Of a DNA stretch of 64,000 nt, positions 26,089 to 38,343 are shown piece by piece. The stretch's first letter is position 1, and the number at the start of each line of letters is the position of its first letter. Both the position numbers and the translations under genes were made by a program. Origin of the DNA: Daphnia carinata (lineage: Eukaryota > Arthropoda > Branchiopoda > Diplostraca > Daphniidae). Location of the stretch: positions 4,378,679-4,442,678 of the forward strand of contig NC_081337.1 in assembly GCF_022539665.2 (NCBI RefSeq), written 5' to 3'. The notes beneath the pieces are model-generated. The model did not search any database, was not told the DNA's origin, and saw only the letters and a list, made by a program, of their open reading frames with translations.

Positions 26089-28350
26089 ATGCCGATAGAC
26101 ATCAATGATTTGTCAGAAGGCTGGCTTGAACTTGAAAGTGATCCAGGTAATTTGTTTACTTATTGGAGGTCACTGTATACCTTACTAAAATGTGACATAA
26201 TTTTACCTGTCAGGAATTTTCACCTTGTTACTGGAAGATCTGGGTGCATGTGGAGTCCAAGTAGAAGAAGTATATGATTTGCAGAAACCCCTTGATGGGG
26301 ATGCCCCTGTTTATGGCTACATTTTTTTGTTTCGATGGAGAGAACGATCCAGAAGAAAAACCATTTTGGATGCCGAGCAGTTTATCAAAGATGAAGCAGC
26401 CATTAATAATATGTTTTTTGCCCATCAGGTCTGTTGTCCTCCAGAAATCTTTTTCTTTGCATGTTATTAAAAGTCAATTTTATTCATATCAGGTGGTACC
26501 AAATAGCTGTGCTACACATGCACTGCTCTCCATCCTTTTGAATTGCCCACAGGTTACTCTAGGCCCCACACTATCTAGATTGAAGCTAGATACTTCTGGT
26601 ATGAGTCCTGATAATAAGGTATATCACTGGAAAGTAAAGTTGTGATACAATAAATTATAATTTTTTAATCATTTTTTACACAGGGCTTAGCCATTGGAAA
26701 CACACCTGAGCTGGCATTGGCACACAATTCGCATGCGGCTCCGGCGGTTGCTTGCGACAGAAACGAGCGTAATGCCAACGTCCCTTCGTCAGGTCGATTT
26801 AGTGCCGAAGCGTTTCACTTCGTCAGCTATGTACCCGTCGACGGCCAACTATTTGAGCTAGATGGCTTAAAGCCTTTTCCAATTGATCATGGTTAGCACT
26901 TTCTTTTTACATTTTACTTTTTTCTTGTGCTATTCTTTACGCCCTCAACTTTCACATAGGACCCTGGGCTGCAAACGAAGACTGGACAGAGCTATTTAGG
27001 CGTGTAATACAAGAACGAATCGGGTCAGCAACCGCTGGAGGTGAGCCCTATCATGATATCCGGTTCAGCCTTATGGCTGTCGTTCCGGATAAACGATTGG
27101 CGGTCCGCCAGAGATTAAATCTGTTAAAAACAAACAGGTAACAACTGAAAACCAAACAAGCTGACACTTTATTTTTTTTTTTTAACGTACACGCATTTAT
27201 ATCCTCTTCTTTTACTTTGCTTACTTCTACGATTATTCAATTTGTTAATTGATGTTGGAGCAGGAAAATTGTTTTAGATGCCTTACGACAATTGACATTG
27301 CTCTCCGGTGGTCCCAGAGAAACTGGGAGAGAAACGCCAAGTGATAAGGCCTCCGGCGAAGAATACAGAAATACTGAAATGGAAGCCGAGAATCCTTCGT
27401 TCGAAATGCTGGCAATCCAAACATCTCCGAATTTAATTAGCAATTACAGTACAGACACCGCATCAGAATCAGGATCAGCTTTTAACTCTCCTAATCTGAT
27501 TCAGCCACAACCAACGAGCACCGATCTAGCAAACAGTAATTTTGTCAAGGATTTCAGTCGGCTTGTCGTCGTTAAAATGAGCGCCCAAACAGCTGATTTG
27601 GTGGGAGGTAATAAGTTTTTATTGCTGATCCTAAAATGTTATTCCCTTTTAACTGTTTTGACCTGCCCCCTACAGACGCGGTCGCCAGCAAAACCGAAAA
27701 TCTTTTATTGAGAGCTAATGACGATTCTCAACCATTATCAGACCGTATCAGCAGCTCTAGAAGTGGAATGATAGAGATGGATACAAATATTACTGCAGAA
27801 CGGAAAAACCAACAACAGCGTTTTGGACCTTGTGATTTAATGGCTCTTCTCAAAAGTTTGGAAAAAGAAATTGATACGTATGAAGTTCTTCTTGCTGAAG
27901 AGATAGAAAAACGAAAAAAATACCGGGTTCGCTTACTGCTGATTCCATTTCGCCGTTCAACGTTTTATGACCTATAGAAAATCTTTTTTTTTTAATGATT
28001 AATAGGTTGATGATTGTCGCCGCACCCATAATTATGACGAATTTATTTGCACGTTTCTTTCCATGTTAGCAGAGAGAGGAACGTTGGCTTCACTTGTCGA
28101 GCAGCATACAACCAGAAGAAAGCGATCGCACAGGTATTTACTTTATCACTTCATTTTTCGCAATGATTTATGCTCGGGTACCAGCAAGGGTTTACCGTTT
28201 ACCGTGCTAACCAAATCTTGCTGTCTTCAAGATCAACTTTGAAGTTACTATATTTAATGTCTTCCTTTGGGTTTTAGGAGTAGTCCTGGTACAGAATCAC
28301 CTAATGGGCGCCATAAGAAAGGCCGTTCTCGATACAAACGCCGCCGATAG
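26089..28350 (+). CDS. calypso: BAP1/calypso ubiquitin C-terminal hydrolase, 9 exons
   Basis: Nuclear deubiquitinase of the UCH family; with ASX it forms the Polycomb PR-DUB that removes ubiquitin from histone H2A. Exons: 26089-26146, 26214-26428, 26493-26618, 26684-26891, 26960-27137, 27264-27607, 27676-27926, 28006-28133, 28278-28350; 1581 bases, 526 residues, phases consistent. The UCH domain opens with [10 protein letters not shown]. Catalytic residues are visible: oxyanion Gln91 (FFAHQ), Cys97 (NSCATHALL), His178 (FHFVSYVP) and Asp193 (FELDGL). The spacing matches human C91/H169/D184 with a small offset. The C-terminal ULD reads [14 protein letters not shown], followed by a basic tail ([11 protein letters not shown]) of the kind that binds nucleosomes. 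The middle region is short compared with human BAP1 (729 residues) and closer in length to insect calypso. The start is the first ATG before the UCH domain. Confidence 0.95.
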
Positions 28351-30620
28351 ACTGCTGTGTTGCAAGACCATCGACCCCCTTCCTTAAACATAGGGAATCA
28401 TTCGTCCTCGACATTGTACATTCTTTTTCAATGCATCTGCGTTGGATGTTATCCTTAATATTGGTCTCAACTGCCAGTCTGACTGATGTCGGTCGCCGAG
28501 ACCGATGATGCTTGCTCGCTAAGCCCATATACTACAATTTATGAACTGCCGTTTGTTTACTCGATTCGCTGCGTAAAAATAAATCAAACTTCGTAATAAG
28601 CCTTATTTCTCTATGATAGCCTACCTATAGTTGGTATGCTGGGAAGACTAACATAAGAGACGAAGGCCAGAGATCTGTCATGTTTATTTTACTTTTTTTT
28701 CAATCTTGTCCGATCTAGTTATTTTGAAGATGAAAAATGGAATTCGGACAGTGTGGTAATAACTTACTGTTGCTAACAGTACGTTTATCTATATAACTCG
28801 CTTTTAACGGGATTCCTTGCCCCACTTTTAATTCTTTAGATAAGGCCATATCTTTGGTAGATGGTTTGTTTTCATTTGATCATATCTAATTAACCTGACC
28901 AACTTATTGCAGTAAAGCAGTATATTATCTTTGTAGATTTTATTTTGTTGTTGTGGTATGTCGTCTCAAGACTCATCCAACTACTTAATGGTAAACCTAT
29001 TCGAAACTGCCGATTGGTAGTTTCTTTATCTCTCCCTTCTCTCGCTCTCTTTATTGTTTTATTTTTGTTTAGTCACTTCTGTTTTCTTTGCGGCACCTTT
29101 GTTCTGCAAAAGTTGCATTTTGTCTGACTGCTGTAAAACAAGCAAGATTCATATGCAGCCTAGCCATCACTATCATTTTAAATCAGAAACAAGGCGATGT
29201 ACCCACTGACTCTTCGTATTTTAATCCTCCTCTATCTTTTTTTTTATAGTGGTTCAGTTATTGAAGAACATCGAACGTCTGCTTTAATTGGTTCATCCCT
29301 TAATCGGATAACACTATCTAAGCTAGACATTTGGCGTCCTAGTCTTGACCTCGACTCAGTTAACGTTTTTGTGTGATATGTATTTCAAACGTATAGAACG
29401 TTAATATAAGTCTTCGGGCCATAACAATAAGCAATACTTAATACTATGTCATGGCGACTACGAAATGCTGATCGACTGATATGGACCGTGATCACCGATC
29501 ACGTGTCGTTACGTTAATATTTTGATGTTAAATAATTTGCTTTCCTGAAATAGGGTGGCTAGCACTGATCGTTGAGCACCTGTTGATTCGCTTCGCAACA
29601 GGTCAATGAATTCATACCCTCCTTCATTGTCGAATGTCAAATAAGTGATATCAACTTTCCACGGCACAGTCGATACAGTAAATCGCGTGGTGGAAAAACC
29701 CGTTCCGTAATCGCCGATTCGTCACTTAAGCGAGAGTTTGAAACATCATAATGGATTCACTATTATCAAAATGTAATGCCTACTCACGTAAATAGCATTC
29801 AAAATCAGTCGTTATTATTCCCCGAGCCTAGCAGTCATATAATTAATCCTTGAGAGAATAGGACGGATTATTTGCAATTTTATTCAAAAGCTAACATTTA
29901 ACCGCAAACCAGGAAATACATCTCCAAAGATAAAAGGCTCTCTAATTGGATGTATAAGAGTTCCTGATTTTTTGCCATCACTAAATTTGTTGTATTCGTT
30001 GGGTATTGGCAGTTTTAGCATTTTTTAAACACTTGTAAATTGATTAAACGCATAGGGGATCGAGATGATAAGGCCGCGATAAGCCCTATATAATTCTTTC
30101 CTGTTTTCATCGTTTTAATAATATCGGTTCCACATTAGAAAAATAATGATCCATTTATTTTTGCCAACCCTAAAACACTATGTTATATTCACCGCTATGG
30201 TAGCACCATCAACTATAGAATCAGAAGACGGTGTACCAATTTTGTTTGGGCTCAAAAGTGATAACTTTGCACAAAGCGAAAATTATTCACTGCCTGTCTA
30301 ATGTGCTGTACGTTGATGAGATATGTCACTTAAACGATAAAAGCGAAGGCTAACCTGATTAGTTTCATAAGGCTGGGCGGGTCGAAATGGGAAAACATAT
30401 GATGACACAAAATTTATCACGATAGTGATTATTGGTTCATCATCGATTGCAGCTTAGGCGATTTACACATGCATTTATCATTGCTTCCCACCTTCTCTTA
30501 TATATTTCGAAAGATTACTATGCTCTAAAGTGATGGCACATAGGCCTACACTCAAATAGTCGTTACTCAGCTTAAACATTTCCAGTAGTCAAGTGTGATC
30601 AAGTGCAGGCAAACATCACA
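28351..30620. other. intergenic region between BAP1/calypso and the SLC10-like gene
   Basis: About 2.3 kb, AT-rich. It holds the BAP1 3' UTR and the SLC10-like promoter. A short 8-bp inverted repeat (ACCTGTTG / CAACAGGT) lies near 29578-29603. No gene recognised. Confidence 0.6.
28578..28583 (+). terminator. polyadenylation signal AATAAA for BAP1/calypso
   Basis: AATAAA about 230 bases after the BAP1/calypso stop, on the same strand. Use is inferred. Confidence 0.5.
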
Positions 30621-33290
30621 ATGCGGTCCGTTTTATTAAATCGGATCGTCGTTGTTTTTCTTCTCGCTGGATTTTTAGCCAGCAAGGCGGAGGACCAAAA
30701 CGAAACAATACCCTTTCAAGATGTTGGTCCATGGGTATTAATTGCTTATCCACCCAAGCTTGAACGCATTACGGAAAATATTCCGTACACAATCAATCTA
30801 ACCTTGACGTACTCAGGAAACGAAGAACTACCAGAATATGTCACATCAGAAGCCCTTCTCGTCGTTAAAGTGTTTACAACTAACGATCTGACTGCAGTAT
30901 TAAACAGAGAAGAGCTAGTGTTTACTTTGGAAGATGTCAACGAGGGCAACAATAAATCCCTCGAAGTGACGGGGCAGGTCATTGGATACGTCGACCTTAA
31001 CTTTGTTCTCGATATTTTGCCAAATAATAATTCGGCTGCCGCGGATACAATCGCAGTGCTTTCCGATTACGAAGTGACGGTAGTCCGCGCAAGCGATACA
31101 ATGGACAATATATTCACTGTGTGAGTTATTTTACATTTTCAGTGTTTCATTTTTTAATGAATGTTTTTCTGGTTTAGTCGCATTTTCAATTTTAATTGTA
31201 GATTTTTTATTAATTTTTTTTTTACGCCTTTCGTGATTCTAAAAATTTGACGAGGAACATTTGAACAGACTTTATATTTATATTTGGCAGGATCATGATT
31301 ATTATGGCAGTGCTGAACACAATCAACATGGGATGCGCACTAGATATGGCCATAGTGAAACAAAACATCCTACGCCCAGTCGGACCCATTGTCGGTTTCC
31401 TCTCTCAGTTTACTTTCATGCCACTGGTAAGTGCCGGCCCGTGCCTTTACCCGTATGTTCTGGTAGAACATCAAACCAAAGAATGTATTTTGAAATTAAG
31501 ATCAATCAAATCGAATGGCCTTGACTTTGATGAGATTGACGATCCAAGGACTTAAATTTAATTTAATTTTGATTCCTGTAAGGTTTGAAATTAATTGTGA
31601 GATCTTACAAAGGCTTTGTACGATTAGTTGTGAGAACACAAACTGTAAGATAATATGGGGGGGGGGGGGATCTTGAAATCGAAAACGCCTTCGAAATTTG
31701 TTCACCGAATGCTATCTTAAATAATCCTGAAAGATCTTGCACCCAAAACTTAATTGCATTATGTTCGCAAGAAAAATGCAACGCTACCCTAAAAATGAAC
31801 GAAAACTATCAGAAAAATAAATAAACAAATCGAATAGGGAAAAAGTCAGGGAATAACGATAAATAATGTAATTTTTCAATAGTTTGCCTTTGGTGTGGCC
31901 CTGCTGATGATCGACGATCCCTTGATGGGTTTCGGACTGCTGGTAATTGGCGTTTGTCCTGGCGGCATAGCCTCAAATTTTTGGACGCTGCTTTTGGATG
32001 GTGACGTCAATCTAAGCATCACCATGACCTTCATTTCTTCAATAGCCGCCATGGGTCAGTAATTAACTAATTGAATACCTAGCAGTTTCCTGTAGACATA
32101 AAATTGAATTTTACATTCACTAATTAAAATAAAAAATAACTCACTAATTAAAAAAATTAAATATTAGAAAGCTTTATTTTATTGGGAAATCAATGCTCAA
32201 ACACTAAACATTTTTCAGAAAACTGTGATTATGATATTACTACTTTGCCTTTTGTTTTACCCATAACATTAATAATTGAATTGTTATTTGAATATATGGT
32301 GGCTCATTCTCCAGGTATGATGCCATTATGGTTGTGGTTGTTATCTGGTTATTTCCTGCCGGAAGGTTCGTCCGTGCAAGTGCCCTTCCTGGATATGGCC
32401 ATTTCTTTAATTCTGTTAACCTTTCCGCTTGGAATCGGACTTTTAATTCGTCGATTCAAGCTTTCCCTTGCTGAATTCCTCACCGTCAAAATAATCAAGC
32501 CGGTTAGTTTTTTAATATCGATGATCCATATTGGACTCTAATTAATACGAATTTATTTGCAGTTTTCGTTTTGCTTCATAATCTTCATTTTTGGGGTAAG
32601 TTAGTAGCTTTGTTCTAGCCATTTCAGTTTAACTTTCAATCGTTATACATTCTTTCTAACATAGAGAGCATAACTGTACAATACTACCTTGTATCTAAAA
32701 CGTGTATCTTAAATCCATTCCTTGGTTTACAATAGTTGGGTTTCTACAGCATGTCGCACATCTTCATCCTTTTGGACTGGACTTTGGTGACAGCCGGTCT
32801 CGCAGTGTCTCTTGCCGGTTTCGTGTTCGGTGCCTTTTTTGCTTGGATTACACGGCTCGGTCGTCCACAGATTGTTGCTGTTTCCTTAGAGACGGCTATG
32901 CAAAACGCTAATATAGCCTTCGTTCTACTCAAGACAACTCTTCCGACCCCATACAGCGACATTGCTGCCCTGCCAGCAATTGCCCAGATTGTGATGACAA
33001 CATCCATTTTGTTCGTCTGCTTTGGCATCATCATGGCCTATAGATGTTGCAAAAAATGTAGTAAAAAAGAAGAAAAAACGAACATAAAGGATGAGGAGGA
33101 AACTGCAAAAGCTTTGATGCTGAAAGATTACACTGACGGTACTAATGGTACTTATCGAAATAGCAAAAAAATCGAAACGCCACCGCCCAACTATTATGGT
33201 GGAGAGATTCCCCCCGAGTTCTCCTGGGCAAGACAACCAAGCCTTATTGTGCCCAGTTCACCGACCCTTGATCCCAGAATTATCGCTTGA
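30621..33290 (+). CDS. SLC10-family carrier (sodium/bile acid cotransporter-like), 6 exons
   Basis: Membrane carrier of the bile acid:sodium symporter superfamily (SLC10), probably plasma membrane; the substrate cannot be read from sequence. Exons: 30621-31120, 31291-31426, 31884-32054, 32315-32503, 32563-32595, 32736-33290; 1584 bases, 527 residues, phases consistent. It begins with a signal peptide (hydrophobic run VVVFLLAGFLA), then about 140 residues of polar ectodomain with N-glycosylation sequons (NET, NLT, NKS). From about residue 167 come several membrane segments. Signature runs are NMGCALDMAI, GVCPGGIASN (residues 235-244) and AMGMMPLWLW. A Cys/Lys-rich cytoplasmic tail follows the last segment. 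The ectodomain resembles the SLC10A3/A5-type layout rather than ileal ASBT. I chose the ATG at 30621 because it leads directly into the signal peptide. Confidence 0.88.
31427..31883. other. SLC10-like intron 2 with a G13 run
   Basis: 457-base intron carrying thirteen consecutive G at 31657-31669. Otherwise AT-rich with no coding signal. Confidence 0.75.
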
Positions 33291-34518
33291 AGAGACAACA
33301 TCCAGCAAGAAATTAAGCCGTCGATACTTGTTTACAAGTCTGCCTCTTACGTGTTTCGTCATTTTTTATCAGAATAGTTTATCCACAGCTCAGAGTGAAT
33401 GTGCATAACGTCGGTAAAGGCCTAAGCCACGCCACTTGAAGAAAATACAAATAAAAATTTCGATTCCAATCCAGTTTCCCATATTCAGCTGGCTTCTGTC
33501 TAGTCATGGCTTTCAGTCACGTTTTACGTTATCTTAAAGCTGATAATTAGCTAGTGGACCAGCTGACGCAATCACGGCATCACACATTGTTCACACAAAA
33601 TTCTTGCTTGGCGTTACAGCATGGGTATGGCAGATTATGCCAACTAGATGCTCGTACTAGACTGGTACAAGGCTAAAGACATTGGTTTGTGCGGTAACGT
33701 GATAGCTGTGCACCTGTACCCTAGCAACGGACCTTTCAAGTGAATTGTCTACATCTTTTTTTAAAACGACATACCACAACGCATTTCGTTTGGAACTATC
33801 CAATCCGTATCTCTTCTCACTTTTATTAAAACATTAACGATAGCTTCTGTCAGGATTGTGTGAATAAATAAAACCATCTGTTGCAAAATATTGAAAGCCA
33901 TATGTTTGTAATTATGCTCCAAACAAAGTACTACACATTCTTTTGCTCAAAAGTCTTAGAAAAATCTCAAAACTGAAATATTGATTGTGAAAATAGAAAA
34001 AAAAAATAATAATAACGTTTGCAATTCCAAAGATGGTGGTGCAGCTATTTTACCGTTCCGTCGTACTTTCATCACCGATTTCCTTTTAGACAAGCAACAC
34101 ATCACAAACTCTTTCATAAACATTCAACATCGACCCAAAGCCAACACGAAATCCAATTCCACAATCAATTAAATGAAAAAAGAAAAAAAAAGAGGAAAAA
34201 ACTATAGTAGTTTTACCAATTAAGTTGAAATTAACAAACAAACAAAAAAAAATGGACCATTAAAAGAAGATGAATGCTTGATGAACAAAAAATGTGGAGG
34301 GAGGTACCTCTTGCTTTGTTGTGGGACGATGAAGCAGAGAAACAAAATTAGTGTTTTCAATGGTTCAGATGCATGACGGGGGCCGAAGTAAAGCGAGAAA
34401 CGAAGGGAAGGAGGAACGACGCGCGAAGAATCCAGGTCGGTCTTGTCGAGCGAGAAGGGTCAGAAAATCAAGCGAAATTGGTTGCAGCAAAGTGTCACAG
34501 AATGTTATTTTTTTTGTT
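33291..34518. other. convergent 3' region between the SLC10-like and pocket-protein genes
   Basis: About 1.2 kb between two convergent stop codons. It contains AATAAA signals for the plus-strand gene and A-rich tracts near 34000-34250. No coding run recognised. Confidence 0.6.
33450..33455 (+). terminator. polyadenylation signal AATAAA for the SLC10-like gene
   Basis: AATAAA 160 bases after the stop codon, same strand. A second AATAAA occurs near 33863-33868. Use is inferred. Confidence 0.5.
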
Positions 34519-37500
34519 TTAATGAAAAGAGATCTTGCGCGCCGCACCGGCATTTTCAACTGTCATGGCGAACTTAGGCGGTGGAGGAGCCATGGCCGCG
34601 TCAGTTACATGGTCGCGTGAACCAATCTCGTAGGAGAGCAAGCGTTTCGTCGGACGCTCCTCACGTAAAAAGGCGTTGATAGCCTGAAGATCTTTGGACG
34701 GGCTACGGTTGAAGCTATAGCGCATCGGCAATGGCGAATGCGGGATAACGTTGGCTTTCAGAGGACTGATGAAGATCGTGTGCTTGGCAGACACTTTACG
34801 GCGTGGAGAAAGAGTAACGGGACGCTGTAAAGGCAGAGGCGACAGTGGTAATGATTCCTACATTGGCATAGCCGGAAAATAAGGCTCGTTAAGTACTATT
34901 TAATTTAATATAACTTTAAATACTTATTTACCAGGCGATTCCGATTTGAGAATTTGAGAGCGAACGCCTGAAGTCGGCGAACATAGACTGTGTTGTAAAA
35001 CAGAATTAGATCTCCTCGATCCTCATACTCGAAGCTGGATGAAGTGCCAGCTAATCCTGTCGGAGTGGGAGGACAAGACGATGGCTGTGGGAACGGCAAC
35101 GTCGACGAAGAGCGAACTGGTGGAAGGGCCTTCTCTCCATTCGTTTCGGTTTTCTTTTCCTCAGTGTTACCTTTGACAGCGGAAGAAGCTGTTGCTTCGT
35201 CCTCCTCTTCACTTGGAGAAGGACTAGGCGTTGCTGACGGATTGTTGCCTCCTGTTACGGATGACGCTGATCCTGAAGTGGACGACGCTGATCCACGCCG
35301 GGCTCTGGTGCAGAGCAAAACACTGCGATATACGTGACTGGAAGCGTGAGGTTGTGTTCGATAGCAACGCATGATGTCTGTAAAGTTCTTGTCTCTAGTA
35401 GTAACCTAAAAATATGGACCCACAAACAGGAACAATTAGCAAATACAGTTCTACAAGGAATCGCGGTACAACTGACCTTGCATATCACATAGACAGCACA
35501 CATCAAAATTTGATCGAGGTGGCGATCTTGCATCAAGTCACTGTGCTTCATCACCGAGTACTCGAAACACGTCCATATTTTCTTGCGTAAATCTTCTTCA
35601 TACAACTCCAGACGATTGCACAAGTCTTGTAGCCGAACGGATGCCAAATGATAAAACTAAAAAATGAAAATAATGTTATTTTCCTGATTGTACATATTTA
35701 TAGCATTTCAGTTAAACTTGCCTTTCTAAAAAATAGACTCAACGATCCCGTTCTCTTAGGTTTATTGTCGGCAGCTGCTACCACACCGGGACTGGGGACA
35801 AGTTCAGGTTTACGTTCGTTGGCTTCCGATTCAGAGAGAGCCTTTATTGCATTGCCAACGGAACCAGCAGCAGCCACTGTGGTAGAAGGACTTGATTGAA
35901 TTGTTTCAGAACCAGAAAACAACTTTCGTCTCGAAGATTGGGCTGGAGTACGTTCATTTACTGAGGCCACTGATGAAACGGGTGATTGCAGAAGAGCTAG
36001 GAAAAGAGAGGCACCGAAACTTATAATCCAGTGCTGCAACAGCCAAAGTTGATTGTACTATACTTACAGGCAGCGAGACTAGATTCTGCTCTCTTGTTGG
36101 TGACATAAGTCGACGGCGAATAAGGAATTGGTTGCTGCGGAGTGTTTTTGACTGGATCTGATGACTGGGACGGCGTCTGAGCAGCCGAGGGCGTGGCTGG
36201 TTGAAGTTGGCTTGGCAGCGATACCTCTTCGCAAGAGGGAATTGGTTGATCGCAGCTCTTCAAGTATTCCCACAGCGGACTTTGGGAACGCCATGCCATA
36301 GACTCGAGAATTTGTTCCTCCATATGATTTAGGTGTTTTACTACGTCACGGGATAAATCTTCAGCCCGAATCAGCACTTCAATAACCTGCATTTCAATTT
36401 ACGTTAAGACGGATAAAGGGCATCATAACAAAAACATGCTTATACCTTATAAAAGTAGAAAGGTTGAATAGGGAAGACTTCCAGTATCCACGGGAATGTG
36501 CGCTGTGAGTTGTAGGAGAAGAGAACAATCTCTAGACAGCACGTGATTAACAGCTGATGAAGCATGTCCTGCTGAAGAATTCCTAAATGAACATGAAAAA
36601 AAAGTTAGAAACAGTTACCATTTGGAATCAACTTTTATCATTTTACCTGATAGATCAGTGCCTGGCTTGAGACGCCTTCGTTCGTCATTAATAATGTTTT
36701 CCAAAACTTTATAGTAAAGGCTTTCTCCTAATTGCAGACGTTTGCGAGCCATATCCATGCTGAAACCATTCGTACGACCTTCATCGGCTTGGTTAACATA
36801 GTGGTTGCAGAATTTCTCGCCCATTTCTTTAACGCGGGCCTGGATGCTTTCTCCTGGGTTATTAGAGCACTCACTGAATATGCGCCTAAGCTCTTCGCTA
36901 GGGCCCGTTTGGCGACCCGAGACTAAAGCCTGCAGCTTACTGACACTCTGAGTGGCCGTTGACACGGGCGTTACTGATCCAGGTTCTTTGGCTTTGAGAA
37001 AATTTCGGCCGGTTAAAGGCGTGGCCAGTGCCAAGTGATGAGACCCGTCAAACTGCGATTGCAAATTGCGACGAGCTGGGTATACCATAAGCTTCTGTTC
37101 CTCAAAAGAAGCGATACTATTAAAAGTGGCCTTCACCGGGGTTCCGATCTCTGTTAATGCATCAGGACTGGAGAAAATGCGTTCATCAAAATCGCCGACG
37201 CGATGCACATAATCTTCGTAGTCATTATTGACTACTTTCTTGTTCAAATCGAAAACTGCAGTGTCGAGAATGCCACACAGAGTCCTTTTGTCCCCCTTGA
37301 GCGTCTCTTTATCAATGAGGCTTTTGACGTAAGGTTTAAGTACGTGTGTCTTGATACGCTTTACGTCGACGACGGTTTTTTCGTCTTGACCGCTGTTTCG
37401 TGAATACAGGCACTCAACGATACAACCGGGTTCGGTAGGCGCTTTATAATCGCGACTGTTGAAATCGCTGGGTAGACCAGGAAATTGAGGGTTGAAGAGG

Positions 37501-38343
37501 TCTCGGCGATTGGCAATAAGGCAATTGCCATAAATGTAGTCAAGACACGCTAGCAGCAAATGGAAACAGCTGACTAGCTCTTCATGGATTTGTGAGAAAT
37601 TTGTCTTGACACGAACGAAAAAAGCCCAGCAAAAGTCGTAAACATCTTTGGCAGTGCAAGGGAGCTTGCGCGACTTTCTCGAGCGTGGCTGCCTTGGAGG
37701 ATCGTTAGCCGGATCTTGGAAAATTTCTTTAAACATCTCATCGTATTTCTTGAAAATCACTGAGCAGACTTCAAAGTTGCGTTCCAAGCTTACGAATTTT
37801 CGACGCAATTCTTCAGAAAGGTTAGCCATGTCTGACCATTTCCTAGATTTATCAAAGAAATCCAACATGCTGATATTGCATTTTCGCCTAAGCTGGGTTA
37901 GACTGACACAGTTGCCCTCAACCGTTCCAACTTGTCCCACTGTTGGAACAGTGCTGTTTCTGCAGGCAACATACAAGGCACAACATAGCCAATGGATTCG
38001 GTCCCCCTATTTAAAAAACACACAAAATAAAGTCATGATTTAAGCAAATGACAAAACTTAGCTAGACGTATGTTTTATGCACTGGGATGCAAAAAAGTTG
38101 GTTCACATAGACAGAAAAAGTACAGTAAATGTGAAGATGTCATTTTATAAAAAGTGGTACAATTATAATGTATTCTTTTATTTGCCATAAATACATATTT
38201 ACCTCTAGAGTGTAATTAGTTGAAATGGTTTCATAGTTTCGCCAGGCTTCATCCGCTGTGTTTTTGTCGATATTGAGATCGGCACAGAGGCCACGAAACC
38301 TCTCTTCTGTGTTTTCTTGGTCGGCATCTTCAGATAAACCCAT
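34519..38343 (-). CDS. Rbf: retinoblastoma-family pocket protein (Rbf/p107-like), 8 exons
   Basis: Pocket protein that binds E2F-DP and represses S-phase genes; in flies it also serves the DREAM complex. Exons: 38343-38203, 38006-36647, 36582-36446, 36386-36068, 35996-35722, 35656-35477, 35405-34932, 34824-34519; 3192 bases, 1063 residues, phases consistent. Exons 1-2 encode the cyclin-fold N-terminal domain. The A box starts at TPVSTATQSV (about residue 393) and continues through QQDMLHQLLI and VIEVLIRAEDLSR. A Ser/Pro-rich spacer precedes the B box (FFRK...YHLASVRLQDL, then DIMRCYRTQP and SHVYRSVLL), which has an insert before GDLILFYNTVYV. The C-terminal E2F-binding region reads VTLSPRRK and IFISPLKANV. 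Length, long spacer and B-box insert fit p107/p130 and fly RBF better than RB1. Intron 5 uses a GC donor. Confidence 0.95.

Noticed and set aside
30746-30982. Antisense frame over SLC10-like exon 1
   Set aside because: Shadow of the real exon on the other strand.
35044-35337. Plus-strand frame opposite pocket-protein exon 7
   Set aside because: Shadow of the Ser/Glu-rich B-box insert on the minus strand.
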